A stretch of DNA of 64,000 nucleotides from Bolinopsis microptera (Eukaryota > Ctenophora > Tentaculata > Lobata > Bolinopsidae): NCBI RefSeq assembly GCF_026151205.1, contig NC_087074.1, forward strand, positions 14,568,667 through 14,632,666. The letters are read 5' to 3'. A program made the translations under genes and the position numbers. Shown in pieces: positions 1 through 12,269 of the stretch; the stretch's first letter is position 1; the number at the start of each line of letters is the position of its first letter. A model generated the notes under the pieces. The model had not been told where the DNA came from and did not search any database. It saw only the letters and a program-made list of their open reading frames with translations.

Positions 1-1244
1 GGCAGGAGTTTTTCAGGCATTAAGACTCATCGGAAGTCGTTCAGCAGATTTATTTTTAGTTCAAAACATTCTAATTTGATGTCAAAGATGACAGGAATAA
101 AAAATAGTTATGTTGAGATTTTTAAGAAATTTGCATAAAATACTCGCCAGCACTGTTATACGAAATTCGGTAAAAAACCCAAAATCGCCATATTCAGGTG
201 CCTTAAAAACCATGTTAAAATTGAATTAGAGATCTGAAATTTTTCAGGGCGTCTAGACGTTGACCAAATCGACTGCAAAAAAAGTTACAGGTTTCAGGAG
301 CATCGGGAAGTGGGTTTTCTAGAACCCCTGTTTTACGATAGATTGTCGTGATATATATATACATACATATTCAGGGATAGACGCTTTGCCAGTCAATTGT
401 AACCTGTATTTAAGTGTCCATAGATTCAAAAGTATAAAAGATACAGCCATTTCCGACCACAGGTCTTGCAAATAATTGTTTACACTTTAGTTTACATTGT
501 ATAAAAAATTATTTGACGTCATAAACACCCCTTGATGACGTCATCAAGTTGTCCGTTTTTAAAACTTGATTTTTAACAAAGTAATAACTTTAAAAATTAA
601 TTTTACACCATTAAGGAGTAATTTTATTCAAAATCTGAGGAAATTTGCATCTTAGATAATTGTTCAAGCATTCTGAAAATCTACCGGAAAGTTTTTTTAG
701 CTTGCTCCTTCATAAAGATATTCGTCATTGAAGTTTGTGCTTTTTTGAAGAATTATTTTATAAAAACGTCAATTTTGCGATTTAGTATTCTCTGGTGTTG
801 GGCCATGCCTTGGGTTGTGGAGCTCAGTTCTGCTTTTTATAGGTATAAATTGTGCATTAGGCTAGTTTTAAAGTTGAAAATCGAAAAGTTGCACACGTGG
901 GGACACGCCCAAATTGATAGAAAATTGCTAAAATCACTGAAAATTGCTGTTTTCGTCATTTTCTGTCAACTTTAGAGTGCCGTTGTGATTACAGTTCTTC
1001 TTGAAATACTTTGAAACTTTGCATGCTTATCAAACTATATATAAAACACCATCATGCAAAAATTTACGGCGATTCAATATTGGATGCGCACGCAACATCC
1101 GCTCAAAGTTTGCACGTGCGAAAGGTGAGAATTTTGCTCATTCGTGATTTCAAACACAAATTTTGCTTTGCCACGACAGTTTAATGTCATTATATATGAA
1201 TTTAATGCCAACTTGAATGAGTATTAAGTGGCATATTCACTATT
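1..1244. other. AT-rich stretch, no gene seen
   Basis: I see no coding region here. Short open frames lack splice sites or recognisable domains. The one distinct motif is an 18-bp perfect palindrome at 531-548 centred on TGACGTCA, the consensus CRE (CREB/ATF) site. A second half-matching TTGACGTCAT lies about 20 bp upstream. The segment 1245-1400 reappears inverted at 44.94-45.13 kb, so the right end of this stretch belongs to a repeat family. Confidence 0.5.
531..548. promoter_or_regulatory. CRE-type perfect palindrome
   Basis: The 18 bases read identically on both strands and contain TGACGTCA. Known bZIP factors (CREB/ATF) bind this core. No gene start is visible nearby, so a regulatory role is only a possibility. 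Confidence 0.3.
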
Positions 1245-1400
1245 CAGTCAGTGATCGACCGATATGCTTCCCTAAACACAAGGAAATGTTTTTAAAGGAA
1301 AAATTTCGAAATCGTTGAAACTTCCTCCTTATTAATGAAGATATCAGTTTATATTTCGACTTTATAAAGTACCCTGACATTATAATCAAAAAGAGATGAT

Positions 1401-1930
1401 ATTTTACCAAAACCCATAATCATGGGTAGAGTGGACCGCTGCCAGTGTCTCTCTTTCCCAAACAAAAGGAAATGATATTAATTTGATTGACCGTTCTCAA
1501 ATGCAAAATGATACCGAGAATGAAATCGGTCGCTCGCTTTTCCCATCCATTTACAATTGTAATAGATTAACTTTAAGAAGAACTGCCCAAAGGCAGCTGT
1601 ACTCGGCAATAAAGATTCAATAAACTTCAGCTTATTCAATAAGTTATAACTACCACCCTTGTCCCTTATCCCGAAATACTAGGTATCGACCCGAACGCAA
1701 CCCAAAGAGATTTTTACAGCATCTGATTGATGTAATCAATCGAAACTTATTTATACAATTCGTAAGCCGTGAATGAATGGGAAAAGCGAGCGACCGATTT
1801 CATTCTCGGTATCATTTTGCATTTGAGAACGGTCAATCAAATTAATATCATTTCCTTTTATTTTGTTTGGGAAAGAGAGACACTGGCAGCGGTCCACTCT
1901 ACCCATGATTATGGGTTTTGGTAAATATTA
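1401..1930. mobile_element. MITE-like element with ~150-bp terminal inverted repeats
   Basis: The arm at about 1401-1565 is repeated as its reverse complement at about 1750-1930. Both arms run from ACCAAAACCCATAATCATGG through a stretch ending near the GGGAAAAGCGAGCG motif. The core between them is short and has no transposase. A diverged relative lies at 44.66-44.94 kb, and the left-hand flank (1245-1400) is also shared with that second copy, inverted. This is a non-autonomous TIR element. I could not settle the target-site duplication, because the bases next to the arms are themselves partly complementary. Confidence 0.7.
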
Positions 1931-2331
1931 AATACGCATATTGGTAACATTGGTGTCCGTGTTGTCTAAACGATCGAACGGTCGAATGAGAGGTCACAGC
2001 GAGTCAATCAACTATTTGCAGACGGATGGAACGATATTTGCAATAAACCTCCTTTCGCGCTAGGTGGTCTATTGGCCACTAAAGGCAGTCTTTTGGTTGG
2101 TGGTCACGAGTGCTTCAAGTTCAATACTCAACCACCACCCTTTTATTGAAATAGCCATCTTTTCTGGTCCATGTTAAATAGATTGTTGCAATTTATCTGG
2201 TAACGCGTTAATGGTACCTAACGCGCGATGTAGCTGGTAGCTGCAGTATAATATAAGAGCTGACCTCTAACTTTCTCTAACTCAGTTCCGATTTAGGTCA
2301 ATTCCTTGATCTAACTGAAATTATTATTTTT

Positions 2332-2365
2332 AAATAATAGTGTGTTTAAAAACACACTATTATTT
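2332..2365. repeat. Perfect 16-bp inverted repeat (hairpin)
   Basis: The arms 2332-2347 and 2350-2365 are exact reverse complements separated by two bases. The arm reads AAATAATAGTGTGTTT. It could be the end of a small foldback element; no gene is adjacent. Confidence 0.6.
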
Positions 2366-2547
2366 AAGTCGCCACTGCACCGCACTCGAGCTTACCTTTT
2401 ATTACGAGCGTCAAATGGGCGAGGTCCATTTAAAATGTCAGGGTTATATTAGAATTTTGGAGTAAAATATCGCTTTCATTTGCCATGTTTAAACGACTAA
2501 ACGTCCAGCTCCAAGCCGTCTAATAGATCAGTTGCGTGAACAGGGGA

Positions 2548-3530
2548 TTTGTAACGCACGGTATAAAATAAATAACGGAACAGCTGAACTCAGTTCTGAG
2601 TTCAGTTGATTGCTTCAGTTAATTCAAAGTTTATATCTTCCGTTTGCTGACGTGGGCATGTTGCCAAAGTAGGCTGTGACAGCTGGTGACAACGACGTTA
2701 AAGCTTAAATACTTCTATCAAAATGTGTGTTTAAAATGCTCTACAATAGCAGAAGTTAACAACTCCCTTTTAAATCGGAGACCCTAACGAGCTGCGAGGT
2801 ATTTAACGCAACTACTCCATTTCACCGATTTCCCTTGAGAGCCCCTGGTTTAATTTTCAAGATTTATACACCGGCCCTCAGTGCACATTGCACTGGCTCT
2901 CAGTGCACATTGCACTGGCTCTCAGCAAGTTTTGTAACGCACGGTATAATATAAATAACGGAACAGCTGAACTCAGTTCTGAGTTCAGTTGATTGCTTCA
3001 GTTAATTTAAAGTTTACATCTTCCGTTTGCTGACGTGGGCATGTTGCCAAAGACTGTGACAGCTGGTGACAACGACATTTAAGCTTAAATAAAAAATACT
3101 TCGATAAAAAATGTATCCCTGGAATCAGGAAGCAGTGATTAATCGCTTCCTCTTTAATACTACTTGTAAACACCACTTTAAATACCACTGGTTCCAGGTT
3201 CCTTGTTAATACTACTAGTTTAAGAGAGAGGCTGCATCTCGACTTAATTATAAATTTATTAAACGGATTAAACGGATTTAATCTCACTTTTAAATCGGAT
3301 ACCCTAGCGAGCTGAGAGGTATTTAACGCAACTACTCCATTTCAACGATTTCCCTTGAGAGCCCCTGGTTTAATTTTCAAGATTTATGCACCAGCCCTCA
3401 GTGCACATTGCACTGGCTCTCAGTGCACATTGCACTGGCCCTCAGTGCACATTGCACTGGCTCTCAGTGCACACTGCACTGGCTCTCAGTGCACATTGCA
3501 CTGGCCCTCAGTGCACATTGCACAACTAAG
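2548..3530. repeat. Direct tandem duplication (~380-490 bp) ending in 21-bp repeats
   Basis: Sequence starting TTTGTAACGCACGGTATAA at about 2549 restarts at about 2933. Both copies contain the near-palindrome CTGAACTCAGTTCTGAGTTCAG, the phrase GCTGACGTGGGCATGTTGCC, and a tail of a 21-bp unit (about 2.5 units at 2876-2925, about 6 at 3391-3523). The second copy carries about 100 bp of extra internal sequence. No coding function is apparent. A long open frame across the tail exists only because the unit length is a multiple of three. Confidence 0.75.
3391..3523. repeat. 21-bp minisatellite, each unit self-complementary
   Basis: About six units of CTCAGTGCACATTGCACTGG (plus one base) follow one another. 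Inside every unit CAGTGCA pairs with TGCACTG across a two-base spacer, so each unit could form a 7-bp hairpin on either strand. Units differ by single substitutions (T/C alternation in the CTC/CCC spacer). Confidence 0.85.
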
Positions 3531-3832
3531 CAAAAGCCCTGATTCATTCAGTGTGTCTGGTAGATTATCTGGTAGAGTATATTTATTTTTATTTTTGTAA
3601 AGTATTCATGAGCGAGAACAGTTAAATTTTAGTAGTAGGGGTAAGAGTCTGAGCACATTTAGCTTTTTTAAATAATGGGGTTACATATTGTGTGATCGTT
3701 ATCGGGTTTTCTAAAATATACACGCACAACTTTGTCCAAGATTTAGCGCTGGGTATACGTACTACTTATGTTTGGGACGAAGTCAGAGGTCAAAGTGACT
3801 ATTCCATATAACTTTAGTGCACCTCAATTAAA

Positions 3833-4185
3833 TCTAAATCCAATTCAATCAAAATTCAATTCGATCAAATTTCAATTCGATCAAATTTCAATTCGATCAA
3901 AATTCAACAATTATTCATTATATACAAAGGTGTGTTAATGCCAAAAAGATATTAAAATTCTTTGTCCACGTGTGAATCACATGTTAGGGAGCGCCCAAGC
4001 CACATAAATCACGTGATGATTAAACTTCGAACTTTAGTGCACCTAAATTAAATCTAAATCCAATTCAATCAAAATTTCAATTCAATCAAAATTCAACAAT
4101 TATTCATTATTATATATACAAAGGTGTGGTACTGTTAATGCCAAAAAGATACTAACATTTTCTGTCTACGTGTGAATTAGGAAGT
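3833..4185. repeat. Tandem duplication of ~190 bp with internal 15-bp repeats
   Basis: A block opening with ACTTTAGTGCACCT and ending near ACGTGTGAATT occurs twice, at about 3833 and 4032. The first copy holds several consecutive CAATTCGATCAAA-type repeats; the second has fewer. No gene is visible in or beside it. Confidence 0.7.
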
Positions 4186-4592
4186 TTCAGTTATGCTCAA
4201 TGATAACATTCTATGTGGAATGAGTTTGAGTATCAAGACTCAAGAGTCATCATTGTTATCGCCACTCGACTGTGTTTTTTTTCTTTTTGTTGTTGTTGAT
4301 GTAGATTGTAGAGCTACTTGCCATTTAGGTCCAGGATCATTATTATAATACATAAAGCCGGACTTCTAGGCATGGTGCTTGGTTGTGGGACACACTCAAC
4401 TAAGTAACGTTGAGAGACCTCAAATCTCCCAAAAGAGATATCAACAGAGTTTGAGCCAATCGACTGTGTTATTTGCTGTTTTAATCGCCTTGATGCTGTT
4501 TTGCATATTACATATAGTGACTTTAAAACGGGCTTCTCCGTCTCGCAGCTCGCCTCACTCAATTAATTTACGATAGATAACGAGGCGTGAGA

Positions 4593-4699
4593 TTATAGTA
4601 GATTATAGTAGATCATAGTAGATTATAGTAGATTATAGTCTGATGATAGTAGATTATAGTAGATTATAGTCTGATGATATTAGATTATAGTAGACTAGA

Positions 4700-4700
<1 letters not shown>
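4593..4700. repeat. 10-bp tandem repeat (AGATTATAGT)n
   Basis: About ten units of AGATTATAGT, two of them replaced by CTGATGAT variants. A short echo of the same unit occurs at about 5296-5320. Non-coding. Confidence 0.8.
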
Positions 4701-6071
<1,371 letters not shown>

Positions 6072-6386
6072 ACTTTTGAATTATGATGTAAATGATTTTA
6101 TCAAAAAAATACAAATCGTGCAGACCTAGAAATTACTCCAATTTATTATATCAAGTTTAACGAGATTTGAAAATAAACATAACCCACCTAAGCGGTTGTT
6201 GGGATTACGTTTGAAGACTGCGCGTAGCAAGCTCTGAGCTTTTGATGACAGGAATTGAGGCATTCCTAGTTTCGCCCTGAAAAGTTAGAAATTCAGTATT
6301 TTAAAAGTGATATATTTATTTTTAAGCTTTCAAGCTGTAGACTATTTGGTATTTTGTTTTCTATATTGAATATTCTATTAGACTTT

Positions 6387-7038
6387 GGGGGGGGGGGGGG
6401 GGGGGGGCCAACCATATTAAAGTATATTAAAATGTAGGATTTTTTCCAATTTTGACCCGGGGATATACTTTAATATACTTTAATATACTTTAATATACTT
6501 TAATATACTTTAATATACTTTAATGTACTTTAATATACTTTAATATACCTACATTTTCTCCATTAAAATTTTGAATCCATGTTACTTACCATATACTTGA
6601 CCAATTTATGAGCCAAAATATATGAATTATGAGTTCAGAGGACTAGCAACTGGCTTATCTTCTAATCTACTAATTGTAGGTATATTAAAGTATATTAAAA
6701 TGTAGGTTTTTTTTCCAATTTTGACCCGGGATATACTTTAATATACTTTAATATACTTTAATATACCTACATTATAAAAAATTATGTGAAAAATTTTGTT
6801 TTATTTAATGTATATATTAGATTTACCTTTCATGTAAAGTTAGTCTTGTTCAAAGATATTGATACTTGACTAATTTATGAGCCAAAATATATGAAGTATG
6901 AGTTCAGGGGACCAGTAATTGGCTTATCTTCTAATCTACTAATTGTAGGTATATTAAAGTATATTAAAATGTAGGATGTTTTCCGATTTTGACCCGGGGA
7001 TATACTTTAATATACTTTAATATGGTTGGCCCCCCCCC
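6387..7038. mobile_element. TIR element with poly-G/poly-C ends and 7-bp direct repeats
   Basis: The left end is 21 G followed by CCAACCATATTAAAGTATAT. The right end is the reverse complement, ending GGTTGG followed by a run of C. Both sides are flanked by AGACTTT (6380-6386 and 7039-7045), consistent with a 7- to 8-bp target-site duplication. The interior consists of several blocks in which GACCCGGG is followed by runs of a 10-bp unit TATACTTTAA, with two copies of a 90-bp segment containing CTTATCTTCTAATCTACTAA. No transposase is encoded, so this is a non-autonomous element. A 7- to 8-bp duplication would suit hAT-like mobilisation, but that assignment is inference. Confidence 0.65.
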
Positions 7039-7145
7039 AGACTTTTACTTAAGTCTAGTTATACATTACTTTATCATATTTTATTGATCTTAGGTGCAGT
7101 ATTATATATTGCCAGATACCAGTTCAATTTGTAACGGAGTTTTAT

Positions 7146-7460
7146 CAAGAAATCATAACACATTGCACTAAAATTACATGTGACGGTGACACGTCACAGA
7201 TATGACATCGCTTATAATAGAGTAATAGTCCGTCAAAGTAATATTGATTCGAGGTTTTAAGTCTTTTAAAAAACCGAGCCTTTATCAGTTATCAAGCCAG
7301 AAAAACCAAAAAGCTTTTTAATATTTATCGTCTCATCAAGAAATCCTAACACATTGCACTAAAATTACATGTGACGGTGACACGTGCACAGATAAGACAT
7401 CGCTTATATCGCCTCAAAGTAATATTGATTCGATGTTTTAAGTCTTTTAAAAAAAACATC
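7146..7460. repeat. Direct duplication of ~120 bp
   Basis: The block containing ACATTGCACTAAAATTACAT and GTGACGGTGACACGT occurs at about 7150-7275 and again at about 7340-7460 with small indels. A C-rich run follows at about 7478-7488. No gene is apparent. Confidence 0.7.
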
Positions 7461-7689
7461 CCAAAAAAAAATTGGGCCCCCCCCCTTCCAACTTTTTTTT
7501 CATCTGCGATCTTTTCTCCGTCTTTGTCTCGATCTGAATAAATTTCATAGTAACATTATTTTAATGATACGATGTTTTAAATTTCATCACATTACGCATT
7601 GCAATACTAATAACTACTGTATAAATCTAGGTAATGTTTAATGCGAGTACTAATAGAATAAATCTGACTAAATAGAACGTGGTTTCCTC

Positions 7690-7915
7690 CTTCGTCATCG
7701 CCGGATCCCAGAGCCTCCTTCGCAACCTTTATTGGACCTGCCACCTCGACTCCTTTAGAAAGGGTGAGGGCGACAACTCCATTACTTGCTGGTTCACCAG
7801 CACTGCATCTTTCTTAACATCGATCACAGCTATGCGAGGAGACTTGAAAATCTTGTTCTTGACAACAGTTTGCTTAACAACGTAACAGTCTGAGTCACCA
7901 AACTGATCGGTCGAT
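7690..7915 (-). other. Possible exon, unidentified
   Basis: On the minus strand the segment reads as an open stretch with motifs such as FKSPRIAVIDVKKDA. After a one-base frame change near 7800 it continues as GVVALTLSKGVEVAGPIKV. The composition looks coding-like (alternating strand-type residues) and is better than chance for this AT-rich region, but splice sites are not clear. It lies downstream of the two candidates at 8067-8248 and 8462-8666 in minus-strand order and could belong to the same gene. A GAIN-type extracellular domain is one guess; I do not claim it. Confidence 0.25.
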
Positions 7916-8066
7916 CTATTTATAGGTTAGATTTGTGAGGTGGCTTGTGTTCTTTTTAATGTACAAATGATGAAATAAATTCAGAAAGATTAATAATGTA
8001 TGATGTCGAAAAATTTTGAGTATGGTAGAAAATTCCTCACAAAAAAAAATCAAAACAATGTACCCG

Positions 8067-8248
8067 TCACAGATCTTGCTGGCGAACTGGTTCAGTGTCG
8101 GTTATCAGCGTTTTAAAGTCGACTTTCACAAGGTTAGACACGGTGTTTAGGACGCTCTGGGCCACTGCCTCGGAGATTTCCCCGCTTTTGACGATGGATT
8201 TTAGAACATTAGACACCGCCTCACCGTCACCGATACCGTTCTTACCTC
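8067..8248 (-). other. Possible exon, helical, unidentified
   Basis: The minus strand is open for about 60 codons ending in a stop at 8067-8069. It includes AVSNVLKSIVKSGEISEAV followed by a second helix-like run with VSNLVKVDF. This pattern resembles the helical part of GAIN domains in adhesion GPCRs and polycystins, but the match is by eye only. It could be an internal exon that continues into intron, so the stop may not be used. Confidence 0.3.
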
Positions 8249-8461
8249 TTTATTTGACATACTTCTCCGATCTGTGCCGTCTTATCTTCATATCGAGGCA
8301 GTCTGAGGATAAATGTAGTTAATGACCGGCCATCAACTTAAACATTGGAAAATTAAACTATGGTTTTAAGCTAGTTGTATATGGATACATATTTAACTTT
8401 TTGTTAACTTTTTAACTGACATGAGTCATACTAAACTTTTCGTTTGGCTAGTTGTTCTATA

Positions 8462-8666
8462 CTATCGTATTTTTAGTGTTCTTGCCAATAGTAAGTCCCC
8501 TCCACATATAACTCCTGTTCCTCCTTCATCTTGCAAGTGAAACACCGCCGTGAAGTCCATCAAACTGACATTCTGTACTGGAGCTTTTACCGAGCCCCAG
8601 CCACAGTGGCTGGAATGTTCCGTACTGCGTTCGATATGTTCAGAAACACAGCCTTGTCCAATACCA
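8462..8666 (-). other. Possible terminal exon, unidentified
   Basis: A good acceptor (TTTCAG) at 8667-8671 precedes 68 open codons. They begin GIGQGCVSEHIERS, pass through HCGWGSVKAPVQNVSLMDF and GGTGVICGGDLLL, and end at a stop at 8462-8464. The GC content is higher than in the flanks. I do not recognise the family. Exons at 9.2-9.4 kb and 8.1 kb lie on the same strand and may belong to the same gene. Confidence 0.35.
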
Positions 8667-8883
8667 CTGAAACATAGATCATTTTATTTTTAAAATTAAA
8701 AAAAATTCATATTGCACTCTAAAAGTAGAAGGAGTAAAAAAAGGGTGCATATGCGATGTCCCCCGGGTCCACTCTTGACTCTACCCAATTTTTGTTTGCT
8801 TCAAAAATTCAAAATGTAAAATACGAAGTTTAATTTCGAGCATCTTATTAACCTCAAGCATAAGATATCATACTAAAACTTGT

Positions 8884-8951
8884 AACCTGGTTTTGGCAAC
8901 TAACCTGTTTTGGACAACTCACCTGGTTTTGGACAACTTACCTGGTTTGGA
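8884..8951. repeat. ~19-bp tandem repeat, four units
   Basis: Four successive variants of ACCTGGTTTTGGACAACTT, the first and last truncated or shortened. Non-coding. Confidence 0.7.
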
Positions 8952-9169
8952 CTATAGGCTCCGCTAGATAAGTAAAAGCGTCTCCAGACGTGCATGTCAC
9001 TTCACTGCTCCCTTTGTTGAGAGCTCCCAGAGTACAGCATGTTAACTTCACACGTGTTGAGCACACTCCACCTCGTTACAGTGTATCACAAGCCTGATAC
9101 ACACTTTTGGTGAGGGTGAAAACGCCATATCTTTCCTGCATCATCGGGGGAGGTGTTATGGAGAAGTTA

Positions 9170-9395
9170 GACCAGGAAGGCTTGCTCCCAGTCGAGTTTG
9201 TATTTTAGAGTTTCGCCGAAGTGTGTTGATCCATACTTTCCTGCATTGTACTTCCAAGCAGAGTATAAGGACTTGTCCAGGTTATCTAGACTCTGCAAAC
9301 TCGCTTGTTGGTTAACTTTAAAGGTACTTAGGCCCAGGCCCCATTCTACTACGCATCGTCCATCAGGTTGCACTGGTAACCAACCTGTGTGGTAT
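9170..9395 (-). other. Possible exon, unidentified
   Basis: The minus strand is open from a plausible acceptor (TACCACACAG near 9390) through GRCVVEWGLGLSTFKVNQ, then LDNLDKSLYSAWKYNAGKY and FGETLKYKLDWEQ, to a stop near 9170. The amino-acid composition is natural and aromatic-rich, with beta-strand-like alternation. The donor is uncertain. I do not recognise the family. The CRE minisatellite begins about 10 bp beyond its upstream end. Confidence 0.35.
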
Positions 9396-9403
9396 TTAAT
9401 AAA

Positions 9404-9525
9404 GTGACGTCACGTCTGGTATAAGTGCGTCACGTCTGGTTAAGTGACGTCACGTCTGGTATGAATTGACGTCACGTCCTGGTATTAAGTGACGTCACGT
9501 CTGGTTATTAAGTGACTCACGAGAA
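9404..9525. repeat. ~20-bp minisatellite built on CRE palindromes
   Basis: Five to six units of AAGTGACGTCACGTCTGGT with small length changes (19-23 bp). Four units contain an intact TGACGTCA core; one has lost a base (GTGCGTCA) and the last is truncated. The repeat packs several consensus CREB/ATF sites into about 120 bp. Confidence 0.8.
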
Positions 9526-11010
9526 CTGAGAGAAATGAATCTCAATCAGTGTGAATTTTTGTGATAGCACACCTCCGCAATCAATGTAATACAAGGTGGT
9601 CCTATATTATTGGATTTACGGTATAAAAACACGACAGTGAAGCAGAGACTCCCCTGACAATAATTCTATATGCCATTATATTTTATACTATCGATTTGTG
9701 CTGTTTAGAGTCAGTATATAAACGAGTCAAACAGCATACAAACAGATTAATCAGCCAGACTTAAGATTCGTATCTAAAGATTCTAAGAACTGGTTGTTAC
9801 TTTCACCCAGCTCGGTTTCAGTCCTAGTGCATTCTGGTGGAGTGTTTATAGCTAATCAAACAATCCATCAGAAATATCGTTTTTATATCAATTTAACCCA
9901 AGCACGTACCAACTCAATAACAGATCAATTTGGGATCATATAACCTTTGGTCCCAAAACATGACTTATAAGCTGTAAACAAGCCCGACCGGAACCAATGT
10001 CCACTGTACTTTAATCTATAACACCTGCCTCCTGGTCCAATGAGCTGGGCATATAAGTAACTGCTAGAACAAAGTCCTCTTCATTAACAAACTATACAAT
10101 CGTTCTTGTTGATCAGGATTTTCTGTCCCAATTCGGTATAAAGTCTCCTATGTTACCGGTGTTATTATGCCAGCAACCTGACATTACTAAGGTAAGTAAC
10201 ATTTTTCACAACGATAAACCCCCTTTTGAGTCTTGGTATTTCGTTTAAATTTGATAAGCGACAATCATTCTATTATGAAAAATTGAATATGTATCTTGAT
10301 TCAAAGTCATTTCAAAACTAGAGATTAGGGTTAAAATGATAATGTAAGATCTTACTAATACCTTCGTGTTGCAGAGTGCAGTAAGTACGCTATGAAAACG
10401 ATAACCAAGCTTCATGGTAAACGCTGAACATTCTTACCTGGAATAGACAAAAACTTTTTGATTGATGTTTAATGATCTCAGAGGACTTTGAAGACGTTCA
10501 ACCGAAATTAAGAAAATTTCGTATGCAGAGCCAGACACTAGAAATAGAATACCCTTTATGATCTTTTTCTTCGACATCTTTCACTGTGAATAAAGTTCGT
10601 TACTATGTACTAACCATTAACGCTGTTCAAATATGAGAGCGAGCCAAGGAAACTCCGCTGAATCCTGCCACTGATAGACGATAAAAGTTTACTAAAAGGA
10701 CCGATTGATCTAGCGTGTCATTAGCGCCCATCACCTTGCTCGATCCAGGTAAAGCATTCACCATTTTTGAAGCTGTAGTCTTTTATTCTACAGAATGCAT
10801 AAAATATCACGGCGCCTAACGAACATTTCATTGTTCGAGATAACTAATGCTCGATCTAGGTCTTGTGTGAGAAGAATCAGTTCCTCGTCTTCTAGTGCTG
10901 CAGATTTGAATATTTATCGAGAGAATCGGGTCTCGTCTTCTAGTGCTGCAGATTTGAATATTTATTGTTACTAGAAAACCGCCGAGAGCTTTGTAGTACA
11001 CGGCATGTAA
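9526..11010. other. No gene seen; left flank of the 4-kb array
   Basis: There is no convincing exon. A 33-bp phrase containing TCTAGTGCTGCAGATTTGAA is directly repeated at about 10883 and 10932. The array begins at 11011. The bases immediately left of that point do not match the sequence preceding the same position in the later units, which defines the array boundary. Confidence 0.5.
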
Positions 11011-12265
11011 TAAAGATGGCAGAATCGTGAATGGCAGCTAACTTACTTATAGGCCATTTGTATGAGATCAAGTTAGTCATGCTCGGCATTAAACTTATAA
11101 GCATTGCCCAACATACCTAAGAATCTAAGATAAAGAGTCGGAGTTATTTCTTACGATGAACAAAGTTGGTGTGATTATTACTGATCAAGAAACAATGAAA
11201 ACTACTCGTTACTTTATAATTTGGTCCAAAAAAGGTTTATTGACACTCCATAAAGAAATAAAAAACGGTAACAACTCATATTCCATTATCTATCATGTAT
11301 AAAACAACATAAAAACCGTTCTTTACAATAATAGACCGGATCTAATTAAACAACATTACAGCTCAATCGTAGTATTGTAAAACTTCTATTTTAATTTTGG
11401 TCTATTGGAAAAAATTTGTTTAGTTTTTACAACTACGAATATAATACTATAATAACTTATCGTATCAAATAAATAAATTAGACAGAACTCAATTAATACA
11501 TTTCCAGAATGGAGGGAAAATTAACCCGATTTTTAGATCAATAACAACTACGTTACCAAATATTTCAAAACTGACAAATCTATTACAATTATTGATTAAT
11601 ATCATTATGTAATGGAGGGAAGCGTTTTAACCAGGTGTAGCTAGTCCACATCCCCTAGCTCTATAATAAGAAGTAAAATGTTTCAATTCTAACTGAAAAG
11701 CTCAAATATAATAAATCACAATCTATTATAGAAATTAGGGATTCACCGACATGATGAAGAACCAGTTCTGGAGTAGCCCGAATCAATGCCACCACAGGAT
11801 CGGTTAACTATATAAGACTCCCAGACAATGTCCAAAGCAAATCGGTATCACGGGTGATGTGTTGTTTCACTAATAACAGTTTTCACTTCAAAGTATCATA
11901 TCAATCTTTGTCAAAATTCAACTTATTATAGATTTAATCAAAAAGTTTTATACCAAAATGCGGTTCTTAGGCGCATGCAATGTTAGACAGTTACTTGATT
12001 TATAACTTAATTACAGCATACGGAAATATTTACCCTTCTGTTAAGGCAAACGCAGAAAGCAGATAGATCTTCTAAATTTAATTTATACTGTTCTAATGAT
12101 TTTCACAACTTTTAATTCTTTAAAGAAATTGACATAACCCGTGGTATGCGCTGGCAATACCAATTACTTACAAGAACTGTTATTACGATTGCAAGTAACA
12201 AACTAATAAAGTTAAACCATAGAAATTTAACGCATTTTAAGTTTATCAATTAAACGACTACAAAC
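11011..12265. other. AT-rich spacer of the array unit (copy 1)
   Basis: This is the part of the unit downstream, on the minus strand, of the VPS13D-like stop codon. It contains no exon I can support. Low-complexity A/T runs and short phrases such as AATTAATACATTTCCAGAAT are conserved in all copies. It presumably holds the 3-prime UTR and polyadenylation site of the chimeric gene; TTTATT/AATAAA-like motifs are too common here to choose one. Confidence 0.5.
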
Positions 12266-12269
12266 TGTG

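Noticed and set aside
3355-3600. Plus-strand frame with repeating Ser-Ala-His-Cys-Thr-Gly units
   Set aside because: Product of the 21-bp non-coding minisatellite; unit length is a multiple of three.
9404-9525. CRISPR-like array
   Set aside because: Units are contiguous without spacers, in an animal genome; it is a minisatellite.
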